Assembly: GCF_002954685.1 (NCBI RefSeq)
Contig: NZ_MSCN01000001.1
Coordinates: forward strand, 2,488,937-2,552,936
Direction: 5' to 3'
Source: Polaribacter porphyrae
Lineage (GTDB): Bacteria > Bacteroidota > Bacteroidia > Flavobacteriales > Flavobacteriaceae
DNA: 64,000 nt
Shown: positions 28,129 to 36,573 of the stretch, piece after piece
How the letters are laid out: every line of letters begins with the position of its first letter
Position numbering within the stretch: the first letter of the stretch is position 1
Notes under the pieces: generated by a model
The model's input: only the letters and a program-made list of their open reading frames with translations
What the model was told of the DNA's origin: nothing
Databases searched by the model: none
Position numbers and translations under genes: made by a program

Positions 28129-28168
28129 AGCTATTTAAAACTATATCCCTATGTAGTTTTAGATAGCT
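28129..28168 (+). other. Long intergenic hairpin inside the operon
   Basis: AGCTATTTAAAACTA (28129-28143) pairs with TAGTTTTAGATAGCT (28154-28168) over 15 bp with one G-U, and the loop is 10 nt. The next bases are A-rich, so on the + strand it is not a standard terminator. It occupies most of the 76-bp gap before the racemase-like gene, 22 nt from its ATG. It probably adjusts RNA stability or partial readthrough (inference). Confidence 0.55.
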
Positions 28169-28190
28169 ACATCAAAAAAAGTAAAAAATT

Positions 28191-29717
28191 ATGAGCAAAA
28201 CAGTTATTTACAGTGTATTATTTTCACTTTTATTTTTATCAAATTGCAAAAAAAATGAAGGTAAAAATTCAGTTAAAAAAGAAAATATTGTTAGTTCAAT
28301 TATTAACGATAAAGAAAGTTTCTATCACATAGATATAGATAATTATCCCACAACAGATTCAACTTTACCTATTGGTGTTTTTGATTCTGGAACAGGTGGT
28401 TTAACCGTTTTAAAAGCGATTGTAAATTATGATGAGAATCAAAATAATACAAAAGAAAAAGGTAAAGACGGAGTTTTAGATTTTGATAAAGAATCTTTTA
28501 TCTATTTAGGAGACCAAGCCAATATGCCTTATGGAAATTACTCGAAAGAAAACAAAGTAGATTTATTAAAAGAACACATTATAAAAGATGCACAGTTTTT
28601 AATGAGTAATAAGTTTTATTCTGATGAAAATGACCAAACCGTAAACACCGATAAAAAACCTGTAAAAGCATTAGTAATTGCTTGCAACACAGCTACTGCT
28701 TATGGTAAAGAATATATTGAAGATTTTATTAAAAAAGCAAACTCAAATATTAAAGTAATTGGAGTTATAGATGCTGGTGTAAGAGGTACTTTAGCAACTA
28801 TTGGTAAAAACGAAGATGCAATAATTGGTGTACTTGCAACTGCAGGTACAGTTTCTTCTAAAGGATATCATAACACCATTTTAAAAATGAAAAATAAAAT
28901 GGAATATACTGGTAATATTGAAGTATTTTCTCAAGGAGGTATTGGTATTGCAGAAGCAGTTGATGAAGATGCAAACTACTTTAATAAAAATTTGAAAAAG
29001 CCAAGAAAAGATTACAAAGGACCAAGTTTAAATGGCGATGTAAAAATAGATAAAATGCTTTTTGATGTCTATAATTTTGATTTTGATAACAGCAAAATGT
29101 TATGTGATACAGAAAAAACTGGTGACTGCTCTATACTTCAAATTAACGATGCAGAAAATTATGTTCGCTATCATTTGGTTACTTTAATGGAGCAGATTAG
29201 ACTGTCAAAAACCAAAAATAAGTTGAAATCTATCATTTTAGGCTGTACACATTATCCATATTTAACAGATGAAATCGGTCTGATTTTAAAAGAATTATAT
29301 AATTATAAAGACAAAAACGGAGCGTATTTATACAAAGATTTTATGGTAGAAAACATAAAATTAGTTGATCCTGCAGTAGATACAGCAAAGGAATTGCACG
29401 AATATTTGGCACAAGAAAAAATGTTTAATCCAAATGGAAATATAAAAGACAGCGAGTTTTACATTAGTGTGCCCAATAAAAATAATGCAAATAATAAAAT
29501 TGATGTTGATGGTCGTTTTCCTTACGAATATAAATATGGCAGAAATGCAGATGAAATTCAAGAATACGTTAAAGTTGTTCCTTTTAGTAGAAAAAATATT
29601 TCAGAAGATATTTTAACACGTTTTCAGGAACAAATTCCTTATGTATATCAATTGATGCAAACATTTAATCATCAAAATAAAAAAACAGCACATTTAAAAA
29701 CAGAAGAAAAAATATAA
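28191..29717 (+). CDS. Glutamate/aspartate racemase-like lipoprotein with insertions
   Basis: The 508-residue protein has a lipoprotein signal (FLSNC, Cys19) followed by a MurI-type racemase. FDSGTGG (64-70), NMPYG, ACNTA (Cys165) and GCTHYP (Cys352) are the racemase motifs, and both catalytic cysteines are present. Ordinary MurI is a soluble cytoplasmic enzyme of about 270 residues. This one has about 75 extra residues between the two Cys segments plus a C-terminal extension (from about 400). Export by Lol would place it in the periplasm or on the surface. If active, it would interconvert D- and L-Glu (or Asp) before uptake. It lies 3 bp before the NlpC-like gene. Confidence 0.85.
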   Translation: MSKTVIYSVLFSLLFLSNCKKNEGKNSVKKENIVSSIINDKESFYHIDIDNYPTTDSTLPIGVFDSGTGGLTVLKAIVNYDENQNNTKEKGKDGVLDFDKESFIYLGDQANMPYGNYSKENKVDLLKEHIIKDAQFLMSNKFYSDENDQTVNTDKKPVKALVIACNTATAYGKEYIEDFIKKANSNIKVIGVIDAGVRGTLATIGKNEDAIIGVLATAGTVSSKGYHNTILKMKNKMEYTGNIEVFSQGGIGIAEAVDEDANYFNKNLKKPRKDYKGPSLNGDVKIDKMLFDVYNFDFDNSKMLCDTEKTGDCSILQINDAENYVRYHLVTLMEQIRLSKTKNKLKSIILGCTHYPYLTDEIGLILKELYNYKDKNGAYLYKDFMVENIKLVDPAVDTAKELHEYLAQEKMFNPNGNIKDSEFYISVPNKNNANNKIDVDGRFPYEYKYGRNADEIQEYVKVVPFSRKNISEDILTRFQEQIPYVYQLMQTFNHQNKKTAHLKTEEKI

Positions 29718-29720
29718 AAT

Positions 29721-30593
29721 ATGAAGACTAATTTAAAATCAGCTTTAACATTTTTTATGTTAGTGGCATTATCAATCCAGACAAGTTTTATTGCACAACA
29801 GAAAATAGACCTTACAAAAGCAGATGGTAACTCTGCTAGCGCAAAATTTACAAATAGAGCTATTGAGGTTTGGGAGAATATGAAAACGACCAAATATGCG
29901 TTATCTAAAGATCATGTTATCGATGAAAAAAATGGTATTTACAAATATGATGGACCAGGTTTTGTGGCAGAAATTTTATTAAAAAAAGTACTACCAGAAC
30001 ATTATCAAGATTTATTGAATAATAAAAAAACAATCAAAAAAGCAAATGGTAAAAAATGGAATATAAAAAGACCTACTGTGCCTACTTTTTATGATTATTT
30101 TAGAAATGATATTTTAAAAGATCCTAAAAAAATATCTGTAAGTAACAAATATTGGAAAGTATTTACTTCTATAGATTCTTTGCAAAAAGGGGATTTAATT
30201 ATAGCAAGATATCATGATAAATGGAGAAAAGAACAAGATAATAATTCTACTGGGTTAATTTGGGTGGCTTGGAATGTAGAACAAGGTAAAAAAAGCAATC
30301 AATTTAAAGTACAAGTTTTAAGCTCTTCTTCAATAGGTCATACAAAATCTATTGACACAAGATACAATTTTGACACTCCTGTTGCAGAAGAAAGAAAAGG
30401 AAAACCAAGTGGAATTGGTTTTGGTAAAATGGTATTTAAAGTGGGTAAAAACGAAAGAAAAAGACCTTATGCATATACATGGAGTTTAACAGGTAAAAGA
30501 TGGTATAATTTAGTATATGGAGATAAAATTAAAGAGAAAAACGGAAAAAAATATGATAAACTAAAAGGTATCATATTTGCGAGACCTATTTAA
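29721..30593 (+). CDS. Secreted NlpC/P60-like protein lacking catalytic Cys and His
   Basis: The 290-residue protein has a signal peptide ending near FIAQ. YDGPGFVAEILLKK (77-90) aligns with the YDCSGFV nucleophile motif of NlpC/P60 (C40) peptidases, but Gly78 replaces Cys. LQKGDLIIARY (154-164) matches the GDLI strand. STGLIWVAWNV (176-186) occupies the place of TGHV, with Leu179 instead of His. Downstream SIGHTKSIDTRY and SGIGFGKMVFK fit the same family by my recollection. It therefore looks like a non-enzymatic binding derivative, perhaps recognising peptidoglycan peptides. Family assignment rests on motifs only. It is 3 bp after the racemase-like gene. Confidence 0.55.
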   Translation: MKTNLKSALTFFMLVALSIQTSFIAQQKIDLTKADGNSASAKFTNRAIEVWENMKTTKYALSKDHVIDEKNGIYKYDGPGFVAEILLKKVLPEHYQDLLNNKKTIKKANGKKWNIKRPTVPTFYDYFRNDILKDPKKISVSNKYWKVFTSIDSLQKGDLIIARYHDKWRKEQDNNSTGLIWVAWNVEQGKKSNQFKVQVLSSSSIGHTKSIDTRYNFDTPVAEERKGKPSGIGFGKMVFKVGKNERKRPYAYTWSLTGKRWYNLVYGDKIKEKNGKKYDKLKGIIFARPI

Positions 30594-30651
30594 TTTACTT
30601 TGAAAAGAACTCATAAAATCATCAGTGAAGTTTTTTTTAAAACTACCTATT

Positions 30652-31893
30652 GTGAAAATAAAATTTCCATTTTTAATTATTCTTTTTACTTACTTTAGTA
30701 TTAATTGTTCATCTCAAAATACTAATGGAGATCTAGAGGATTATATTGATGCTATTATAAAAAATATTCCTGGTAGTTCAGGCGATGATTATAAAAGCCC
30801 ATCAATTACACAATCTAATATTTGGGAAAATTCACTAGATTATGTTTTGACTAATGATATACCTAATGCAAGATTACAGTTAGGTAAAATAGGTTATAAA
30901 ATCACAGAGTTTTTAGACAATTCTACTAACCAAACTTTTTACATATTAGAAAAAAATAGCAACTCTTCAAATCATTGGGGAACATATATTTTTACTAAAA
31001 ATTCTGTGATTAACAATTTAATCATTACTGCACCTCACGTTTTAAATGACACAAATACAGGTCAGCAAGCTGTTTATTGTTTAAAAAACACATTAGCAAA
31101 AGCTGTATTTTTAAATGGTACAGAACGTTGCAATAGCAGTTCATTTTCTTCTTGTTCTGGTACAACTTCAACTTGCGATAATGGTTCAGAACCATTTAGA
31201 ATTTCTGATGTAGCACATTCAGAAGAAGCAATTTTTCATTTATCCACTAAAATTTTGCATGAAAAAATAGCAAATTCAATTTTTATTCAATTGCATGGTT
31301 TTGGAAAAACTGCTGATGATCCTAGTGTGATTTTAAGTAATGGAACAAGAACAACTCCTACTATTGATTATATAGATTTATTAAAAAATGAATTGCTAAT
31401 TGAAGATAGTAGTTTAACCTTTAAAATACCACATAAAGATTTATCTTGGAATAGATTAATTGCTTTTACAAATACTCAAGGTAGATTAATTAATGGTTCT
31501 TCACAGCCTTGTAATACTCACTTTTCTTCTGCTTCAGGGCGTTTTATAAGTTTAGAGCAAGAGCGCGAAAAGTTAAGAAATAATGTTAGTGGCTGGCAAA
31601 AAGTAAGTAATGCTATTGATAGAGTATTTACCAAGGCATTAAATTTAACAACAGAAAATATCAACAATAATCTAATTTATCCAAACCCAAGTAAAGGAAA
31701 AATTAGCTTCAAATTAAAAGAGATAGGTAATATTAAAGTGTATAACTTACTTGGTAAAGAGGTTGAGTTTACTGAAAACTATTCCTCAAATAGTACTACT
31801 TTTTCTATAAAAATAGAGCAAGAAGGCATCTATTACATCAAGGTTTCTACAAAAGAAAAAGCTTTCTTTCAAAAAGTAATAATTTTAAAATAA
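30652..31893 (+). CDS. Secreted T9SS protein with possible metallo-amidohydrolase/peptidase domain
   Basis: A GTG at 30652 gives MKIKFPFLIILFTYF, a proper signal peptide with SINCSSQ; an alternative GTG lies at 30625. The central domain carries TAPHVLNDTNTGQ, AHSEEA and IQLHGFGK, an arrangement of His and Glu that could bind zinc as in N-formylglutamate amidohydrolase- or M14-like hydrolases. Counted from 30625 these are His138, His198/Glu200 and His224. A cysteine-rich insert (RCNSSSFSSCSGTTSTC) separates the first two. The T9SS tail is clear (IYPNPSKGKISF ... KVIILK). I do not recognise a named family. It ends the 15098 operon. Confidence 0.7.
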   Translation: MKIKFPFLIILFTYFSINCSSQNTNGDLEDYIDAIIKNIPGSSGDDYKSPSITQSNIWENSLDYVLTNDIPNARLQLGKIGYKITEFLDNSTNQTFYILEKNSNSSNHWGTYIFTKNSVINNLIITAPHVLNDTNTGQQAVYCLKNTLAKAVFLNGTERCNSSSFSSCSGTTSTCDNGSEPFRISDVAHSEEAIFHLSTKILHEKIANSIFIQLHGFGKTADDPSVILSNGTRTTPTIDYIDLLKNELLIEDSSLTFKIPHKDLSWNRLIAFTNTQGRLINGSSQPCNTHFSSASGRFISLEQEREKLRNNVSGWQKVSNAIDRVFTKALNLTTENINNNLIYPNPSKGKISFKLKEIGNIKVYNLLGKEVEFTENYSSNSTTFSIKIEQEGIYYIKVSTKEKAFFQKVIILK

Positions 31894-31912
31894 TAAGTTT
31901 CTTTCATTTATT

Positions 31913-31974
31913 TTGGTATGTAAAATTAAATAAAATTGGTATATATCAATTTTTATAAATTCATATTATATTTG
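31913..31974 (+). promoter_or_regulatory. MocR-type promoter: TTGGTAT direct repeats plus -7 box
   Basis: TTGGTAT begins at 31913 and 31936 (23 bp). TATATTTG, a perfect TAnnTTTG -7 box, lies at 31967-31974, 31 bp after the second repeat. It precedes the M23-LTD gene at 32078, leaving an untranslated leader of roughly 95 nt. Confidence 0.72.
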
Positions 31975-32077
31975 AGTAATTAGTATTAAATAACTAATAA
32001 TTACTACATTTTTTTAATTAATAATTATTTTAAGGTTGTTTAATTGTCAATAACCAAAAAACCAAACCCAACTTATT

Positions 32078-34714
32078 ATGAAAAAAATTACTCAACTATT
32101 ATTTCTCTTTTCGTTTACGGTAATAGTAGCTCAAACTCAAACACCGTTTAATAATTCCATCCAATATTCTAGTAGTAGCAGTATCGATTTTTCTAATGAT
32201 GTTGATAATGTAAATTTTACAGCTTATAGAGGTATTTCTAATTCAGATAAAATATATTTTAAGATAAATAATCATACAAAACAAACTTACATCAATGCAA
32301 ATGACTACAAATGGTATTTTGAAATAGATGGTTATAGCGAAACAGTTGATAACATAAGAGAACCAACTTTTACAATACCAAGTGGCAAAACTGGGAATCT
32401 TATTGTAAAATTATCGGTTACAAATAACACAAATTGGGCTGAAGTTAAGAATAATGTATTTACAGTTTTTGATGAAGATGGTTTTAAAGTAAAATATGTA
32501 GATAACTCAAATATTCAATGGCCTAATGGAGGTGTATCTGATATCGATTCTCCATTTAGTCATAGAATAATGTCTAATGACGATTTTGATTTTCATAGAG
32601 GAATTGATATTGTGGGTAATGAAGGAGAAAATATTTACGCTGTTGCTGATGGTGTTGTAAATTGGTACAAAAATCAGTCAGACACTAGTGATTCTAGAAT
32701 CGTATCCATAAAGCACACTATGGATACACCAATGTATTTTCATGGGCAAGTAATAGAGCACTATTTTTCTATGTATTATCATGTAAATGAAATGTATGTA
32801 GCTAAAAATCAAACTATAACTAAAGGAGATTTCATTGCCAAATTAGGAACAACAGGTAGTAATAACTATCCTCACAATCATTTTGAAATACGTGTTGGTA
32901 CAAGCTACTCACAAAGCTCAATGACAAATGTAAATAATTACAGTGTATCACCAAATGGCAATGATAACAAAAGAAATGAGTTTTTTACAGATAAATTTGA
33001 CGCTACAGATCCAATAGATTCTAGAGTAAACCCACTATTATTTTTAAATAATGATGCCAATGATAATCTATCTCTAAAATATACAATAAAGGAGGTAGGT
33101 AACACTTTTCACATCACAGTTAAAACAGATTATTTAGAAGATCATTTTAATAAAATAACATTAGGTTATACAGGTGAGACAAAGCAAACATTAGATTTCA
33201 ATACCAGAAGTGGTTTACCTTTTGTTTCAGGAAACTATGGTGATAAAAGGTATGATATATCATCTGTAAATAATGTGATAATAAATCCTATTAAATTCAA
33301 ATTTAGAACATTAAACGAAATTACTAGTGATAAAAAATATCAAATTACTTTTATTTTAGATAACTCTAATAATAAAAATATTAATGATGTGTATGTTAGA
33401 GCAAGAGACATGTATGGTAACAAAGGAGTGAAAGTAGATTTAGTAGAATTAGCTCTTAATGAAATATTTATAGGAACTATTAACACAACAGTAAATGGCA
33501 ATAAAATAGGAGATATTGATAAAGATAATAATGCTGCTTCAGAGGATAGATTTTTAGAATTTATAAATATATCAGGTAGAAATTTAGATATTAAAGATTA
33601 TAAATTTTATACAGGTTCAGGCAATGGAACATTAAGATATACAGAAAATCAAAGTTTAGAAATAGCACCAAATGAAACCTTTGTTTTATATAATAAAGGA
33701 AATAATTTACCTTCTTACTTAAGTAATACAAAAATGGCAAAAGCTTCTCAATGGCTTGGTTTTAATAATCCAACAAATGTAAACGTTATCGTAAAAACAA
33801 AAGAAAATCAAGAGGTTTTAAATTTTAATAATTTAGGAAGTATTCCTAATATTACCTCAAACAAAAATCAATCTTATGCTAAAAATAGTAGTGGGAATTT
33901 TGTCCCACAAGAAGACATAAATGGTTTACTTTTCAGTCCAGGGTACAATAACGACATAGAGAATCCATTAATTTTAAGTGAAGTAAGTTACAGAGCTTCT
34001 AGTTACAAAGACGATTTTATAGAACTAAAAAACAATACCGTTTTTCCCTTAAACATCTCTGGATATGAGTTTTATGATGAAACTAGATATCCATCTAGCA
34101 CACCAAGACATACTGTACCAGCTACAACTTTTATTCCAGAAAGTGGTGTGTATTTAGTTTTTAGTGGAGACAATAATTTATTTGATGACACGTATAATGA
34201 TGACGTTGTAAAAGCTACAGCTTCTGATGGCAGTTTGGCTTTAAATGAAGTTGATGCAGTTTATATAAAAAATGATAATAATGTAGTCATTATTGAAGAG
34301 GTCTATAATAATAGTGATTTTTCAGGAATTAATAACAATCATTCAATAGTAATAAATTCATCAGGAAATTTTGAAATGCATTCAGACTGCTCTGGTTTAG
34401 AAGACAACTCTCCAGGTATTTCTTCAAATATATGTTTAGGAGCTAAATCATCAACCAAAACAAAACAATTAGCAGAAAACATTACAAAATCTGTTGATAA
34501 TGTCATTTATCCAAACCCAGTTCACAAAACCTTATTTGTGTCAGACCATTTATATAAAAACTTTATAATGTATAATTATTTAGGCAAAAAAATAAAAGCA
34601 AACACAATTAAGAATAACCAAATAAATGTGGGTAATTTAAAAAATGGCATTTATTTAATACGTGTTTTTAAAGAAGATGGTAGTCATGAAGTCAAAAAAA
34701 TTATAAAAAAGTAA
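32078..34714 (+). CDS. Secreted M23 metallopeptidase with two LTDs and T9SS tail
   Basis: The 878-residue protein has a signal peptide, a PKD/Ig-like domain (about 35-130) and an M23 (LytM-type) peptidase. The zinc-site residues are all visible: FHRGIDIVG (His, Asp), MYYHVNE (His) and YPHNHFEIR (His-x-His). A beta-rich linker follows, then two LTDs (about 460-640 and 650-800; the second has FIELKNN and FSGDNN). A T9SS tail ends in KKIIKK. M23 enzymes cut glycine- or D-Ala-containing peptide cross-bridges. An extra segment TMDTPMYFHG before the third ligand is shared by all three copies here. Own promoter at 31913 and terminator at 34729. Confidence 0.85.
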   Translation: MKKITQLLFLFSFTVIVAQTQTPFNNSIQYSSSSSIDFSNDVDNVNFTAYRGISNSDKIYFKINNHTKQTYINANDYKWYFEIDGYSETVDNIREPTFTIPSGKTGNLIVKLSVTNNTNWAEVKNNVFTVFDEDGFKVKYVDNSNIQWPNGGVSDIDSPFSHRIMSNDDFDFHRGIDIVGNEGENIYAVADGVVNWYKNQSDTSDSRIVSIKHTMDTPMYFHGQVIEHYFSMYYHVNEMYVAKNQTITKGDFIAKLGTTGSNNYPHNHFEIRVGTSYSQSSMTNVNNYSVSPNGNDNKRNEFFTDKFDATDPIDSRVNPLLFLNNDANDNLSLKYTIKEVGNTFHITVKTDYLEDHFNKITLGYTGETKQTLDFNTRSGLPFVSGNYGDKRYDISSVNNVIINPIKFKFRTLNEITSDKKYQITFILDNSNNKNINDVYVRARDMYGNKGVKVDLVELALNEIFIGTINTTVNGNKIGDIDKDNNAASEDRFLEFINISGRNLDIKDYKFYTGSGNGTLRYTENQSLEIAPNETFVLYNKGNNLPSYLSNTKMAKASQWLGFNNPTNVNVIVKTKENQEVLNFNNLGSIPNITSNKNQSYAKNSSGNFVPQEDINGLLFSPGYNNDIENPLILSEVSYRASSYKDDFIELKNNTVFPLNISGYEFYDETRYPSSTPRHTVPATTFIPESGVYLVFSGDNNLFDDTYNDDVVKATASDGSLALNEVDAVYIKNDNNVVIIEEVYNNSDFSGINNNHSIVINSSGNFEMHSDCSGLEDNSPGISSNICLGAKSSTKTKQLAENITKSVDNVIYPNPVHKTLFVSDHLYKNFIMYNYLGKKIKANTIKNNQINVGNLKNGIYLIRVFKEDGSHEVKKIIKK

Positions 34715-34728
34715 AAAAAAGATTAAAA

Positions 34729-34757
34729 ACAGTTACAAAATTGGTAGCTGTTTTTTT
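34729..34757 (+). terminator. Intrinsic terminator after the first M23-LTD gene
   Basis: ACAGTTAC (34729-34736) pairs with GTAGCTGT (34744-34751; one G-U), the loop is 7 nt, and seven T follow at 34751-34757. It starts 15 bp after the stop codon, on the same strand. Confidence 0.8.
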
Positions 34758-34764
34758 AATAAAA

Positions 34765-34826
34765 TTGGTAGGTAGATAAAATTATAATTGGTATATAGTT
34801 TTAAAGTAAATGTTGTCATAAATTTA
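34765..34826 (+). promoter_or_regulatory. MocR-type promoter: TTGGTA direct repeats plus -7 box
   Basis: TTGGTAGGT at 34765 and TTGGTATAT at 34788 are 23 bp apart. TAAATTTA at 34819-34826 starts 31 bp after the second repeat and is a -7 box candidate. It drives the gamma-glutamyltransferase gene at 34846 and probably the two M23 genes after it. Confidence 0.68.
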
Positions 34827-34845
34827 CAATAACAATTATTAAATT

Positions 34846-36537
34846 ATGAAAAAAATAATACTTCTCTTTTCACTTTCTTTATTTATGATTACTTGCCAAA
34901 GTAAAAAAGAGGACAAGAAAATTATTGGCGAAATTGGCGAAAAAGCAATGGTAGTTTCTGCAAAAATTGAAGCCTCTCAAGTTGGTGCAGCTATTTTAAA
35001 AAAAGGAGGTAATGCTTATGATGCTATGGTTGCTACTCATTTGGCTTTAGCAGTAGTGTATCCTGTTGCTGGTAATATTGCTGGTGGTGGTTTTATGGTC
35101 TATAGAAATAACGATGGCACAAAAGGAGCATTAGACTTTAGAGAAAAAGCACCAAGTAAAGCACATAGAGATATGTATTTAGATAAAGATGGTAATATTA
35201 TAGATCGTAAAAGTGTTTTAGGAGCAAATGCAGTTGCTATTCCTGGCTCTGTAGCTGGTATTTATGAAGTATATCAAAAATTTGGTTCACTTCCATTTAA
35301 AGACTTGGTTCAGCCAGCAATCGATTTGGCTAGAAATGGTTTTAATATGACAAAACAGCAAGCAGAACGTATTTCTCAATATACAGAAATGTTTAACAAG
35401 GCCAATAACTACAAAACGCAGTTTGCTAGAAAATGGAATGAGGGAGAATTAATGGTTCAAGAAGAATTGGCACAAACATTAGAAAGAATTCGTGACCAAG
35501 GACCAGATGGTTTTTACAAAGGCAAAACAGCGAATTTATTAGTAGATTACGTAACAGAATTAGGAGGAATTATTTTAAAAGAAGATTTAGAAAATTATAA
35601 AGCAGTTTGGCGTAAACCCATAGCTTTTAAATACAAAAACTACGACATTACTTCTATGACTTTACCTGCAAGTGGAGGTATTTGTTTAGGACAAATTTTA
35701 AAATCTATAGAACCTTATGATTTAAAAGGGATTGAGCATAATTCAACAAAATACATACAATTAGTCACAGAAGCTTCAAGAAGATCTTATGCAGATAGAG
35801 CGCATTTTTTGGGCGATATCGATTTTGTTGATGTTCCTATTGATAGTTTAACAGATGCTACATACCTAAAAGAAAGGATGAGTACTTTTTCTTGGGATAA
35901 AGCTACACCTTCATCAGAAGTTTCTCACGGAAAAATTTTAGGTTATGAAAGTGATGAAACTACACATTATTCTATTGTAGATTCTTATGGAAACGCAGTT
36001 TCTGTAACCACAACTCTAAACTTACGTTATGGATCTAAAGTAGTGGTAAAAGGTGGTGGTTTTATTTTAAATAATGAAATGGATGATTTTTCCAGCAAAC
36101 CAGGAACTCCAAATATTTTTGGTTTATTAGGTTCTAAAGCAAATGCAATTGCACCCAATAAAAGAATGTTAAGCTCTATGACACCAACAATTGTAGAAGA
36201 AAATGGAAAATTAAAAATGGTTTTAGGAAGCCCTGGAGGATCAACAATTATCACAACAGTAGCTCAAAATATTTTAAATGTTTTAGACTTTAATATGGGA
36301 ATGCAAGAATCTGTAAAATCAGGGAGATTTCATCATCAATGGTTACCTGATCAAATTAAATTAGAGCCAAATAAGTTTGATGCTACTACTAAAAAAGAGT
36401 TGAAAGCTTTTGGATATAAAATTTTAGAAAAAGAATCTTTAATTATTGGAAGATTAGATGCCATTCTAGTTTTACCTGATGGAAGATTGGAAGGAGCAGC
36501 AGATCCAAGAGGAGATGACACTGCAGTTGGTTTCTAA
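34846..36537 (+). CDS. ggt: Gamma-glutamyltransferase (gamma-glutamyl hydrolase) lipoprotein
   Basis: The 563-residue Ntn-hydrolase precursor has a lipoprotein signal (MITC, Cys17). The autoprocessing and catalytic Thr373 is in DETTHYSIVD. NNEMDDF, the GSPGGSTIITT oxyanion loop and GNIAGGGFMVYR at the N-terminus complete the family pattern. GGT removes gamma-glutamyl groups from glutathione, poly-gamma-glutamate and related peptides. Placement outside the cell, under the same promoter type as the peptidases, suggests a role in breaking gamma-Glu bonds before uptake. Family length is normal and no residue is missing. Confidence 0.92.
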   Translation: MKKIILLFSLSLFMITCQSKKEDKKIIGEIGEKAMVVSAKIEASQVGAAILKKGGNAYDAMVATHLALAVVYPVAGNIAGGGFMVYRNNDGTKGALDFREKAPSKAHRDMYLDKDGNIIDRKSVLGANAVAIPGSVAGIYEVYQKFGSLPFKDLVQPAIDLARNGFNMTKQQAERISQYTEMFNKANNYKTQFARKWNEGELMVQEELAQTLERIRDQGPDGFYKGKTANLLVDYVTELGGIILKEDLENYKAVWRKPIAFKYKNYDITSMTLPASGGICLGQILKSIEPYDLKGIEHNSTKYIQLVTEASRRSYADRAHFLGDIDFVDVPIDSLTDATYLKERMSTFSWDKATPSSEVSHGKILGYESDETTHYSIVDSYGNAVSVTTTLNLRYGSKVVVKGGGFILNNEMDDFSSKPGTPNIFGLLGSKANAIAPNKRMLSSMTPTIVEENGKLKMVLGSPGGSTIITTVAQNILNVLDFNMGMQESVKSGRFHHQWLPDQIKLEPNKFDATTKKELKAFGYKILEKESLIIGRLDAILVLPDGRLEGAADPRGDDTAVGF

Positions 36538-36573
36538 AATAAGTACTTTTAAAAAGCTGCATAAAATACAACT

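Noticed and set aside
34741..34749. A further TTGGTAG upstream of the ggt promoter, read as a third repeat
   Set aside because: It lies within the terminator stem and is 24, not 23, bp from the next repeat.
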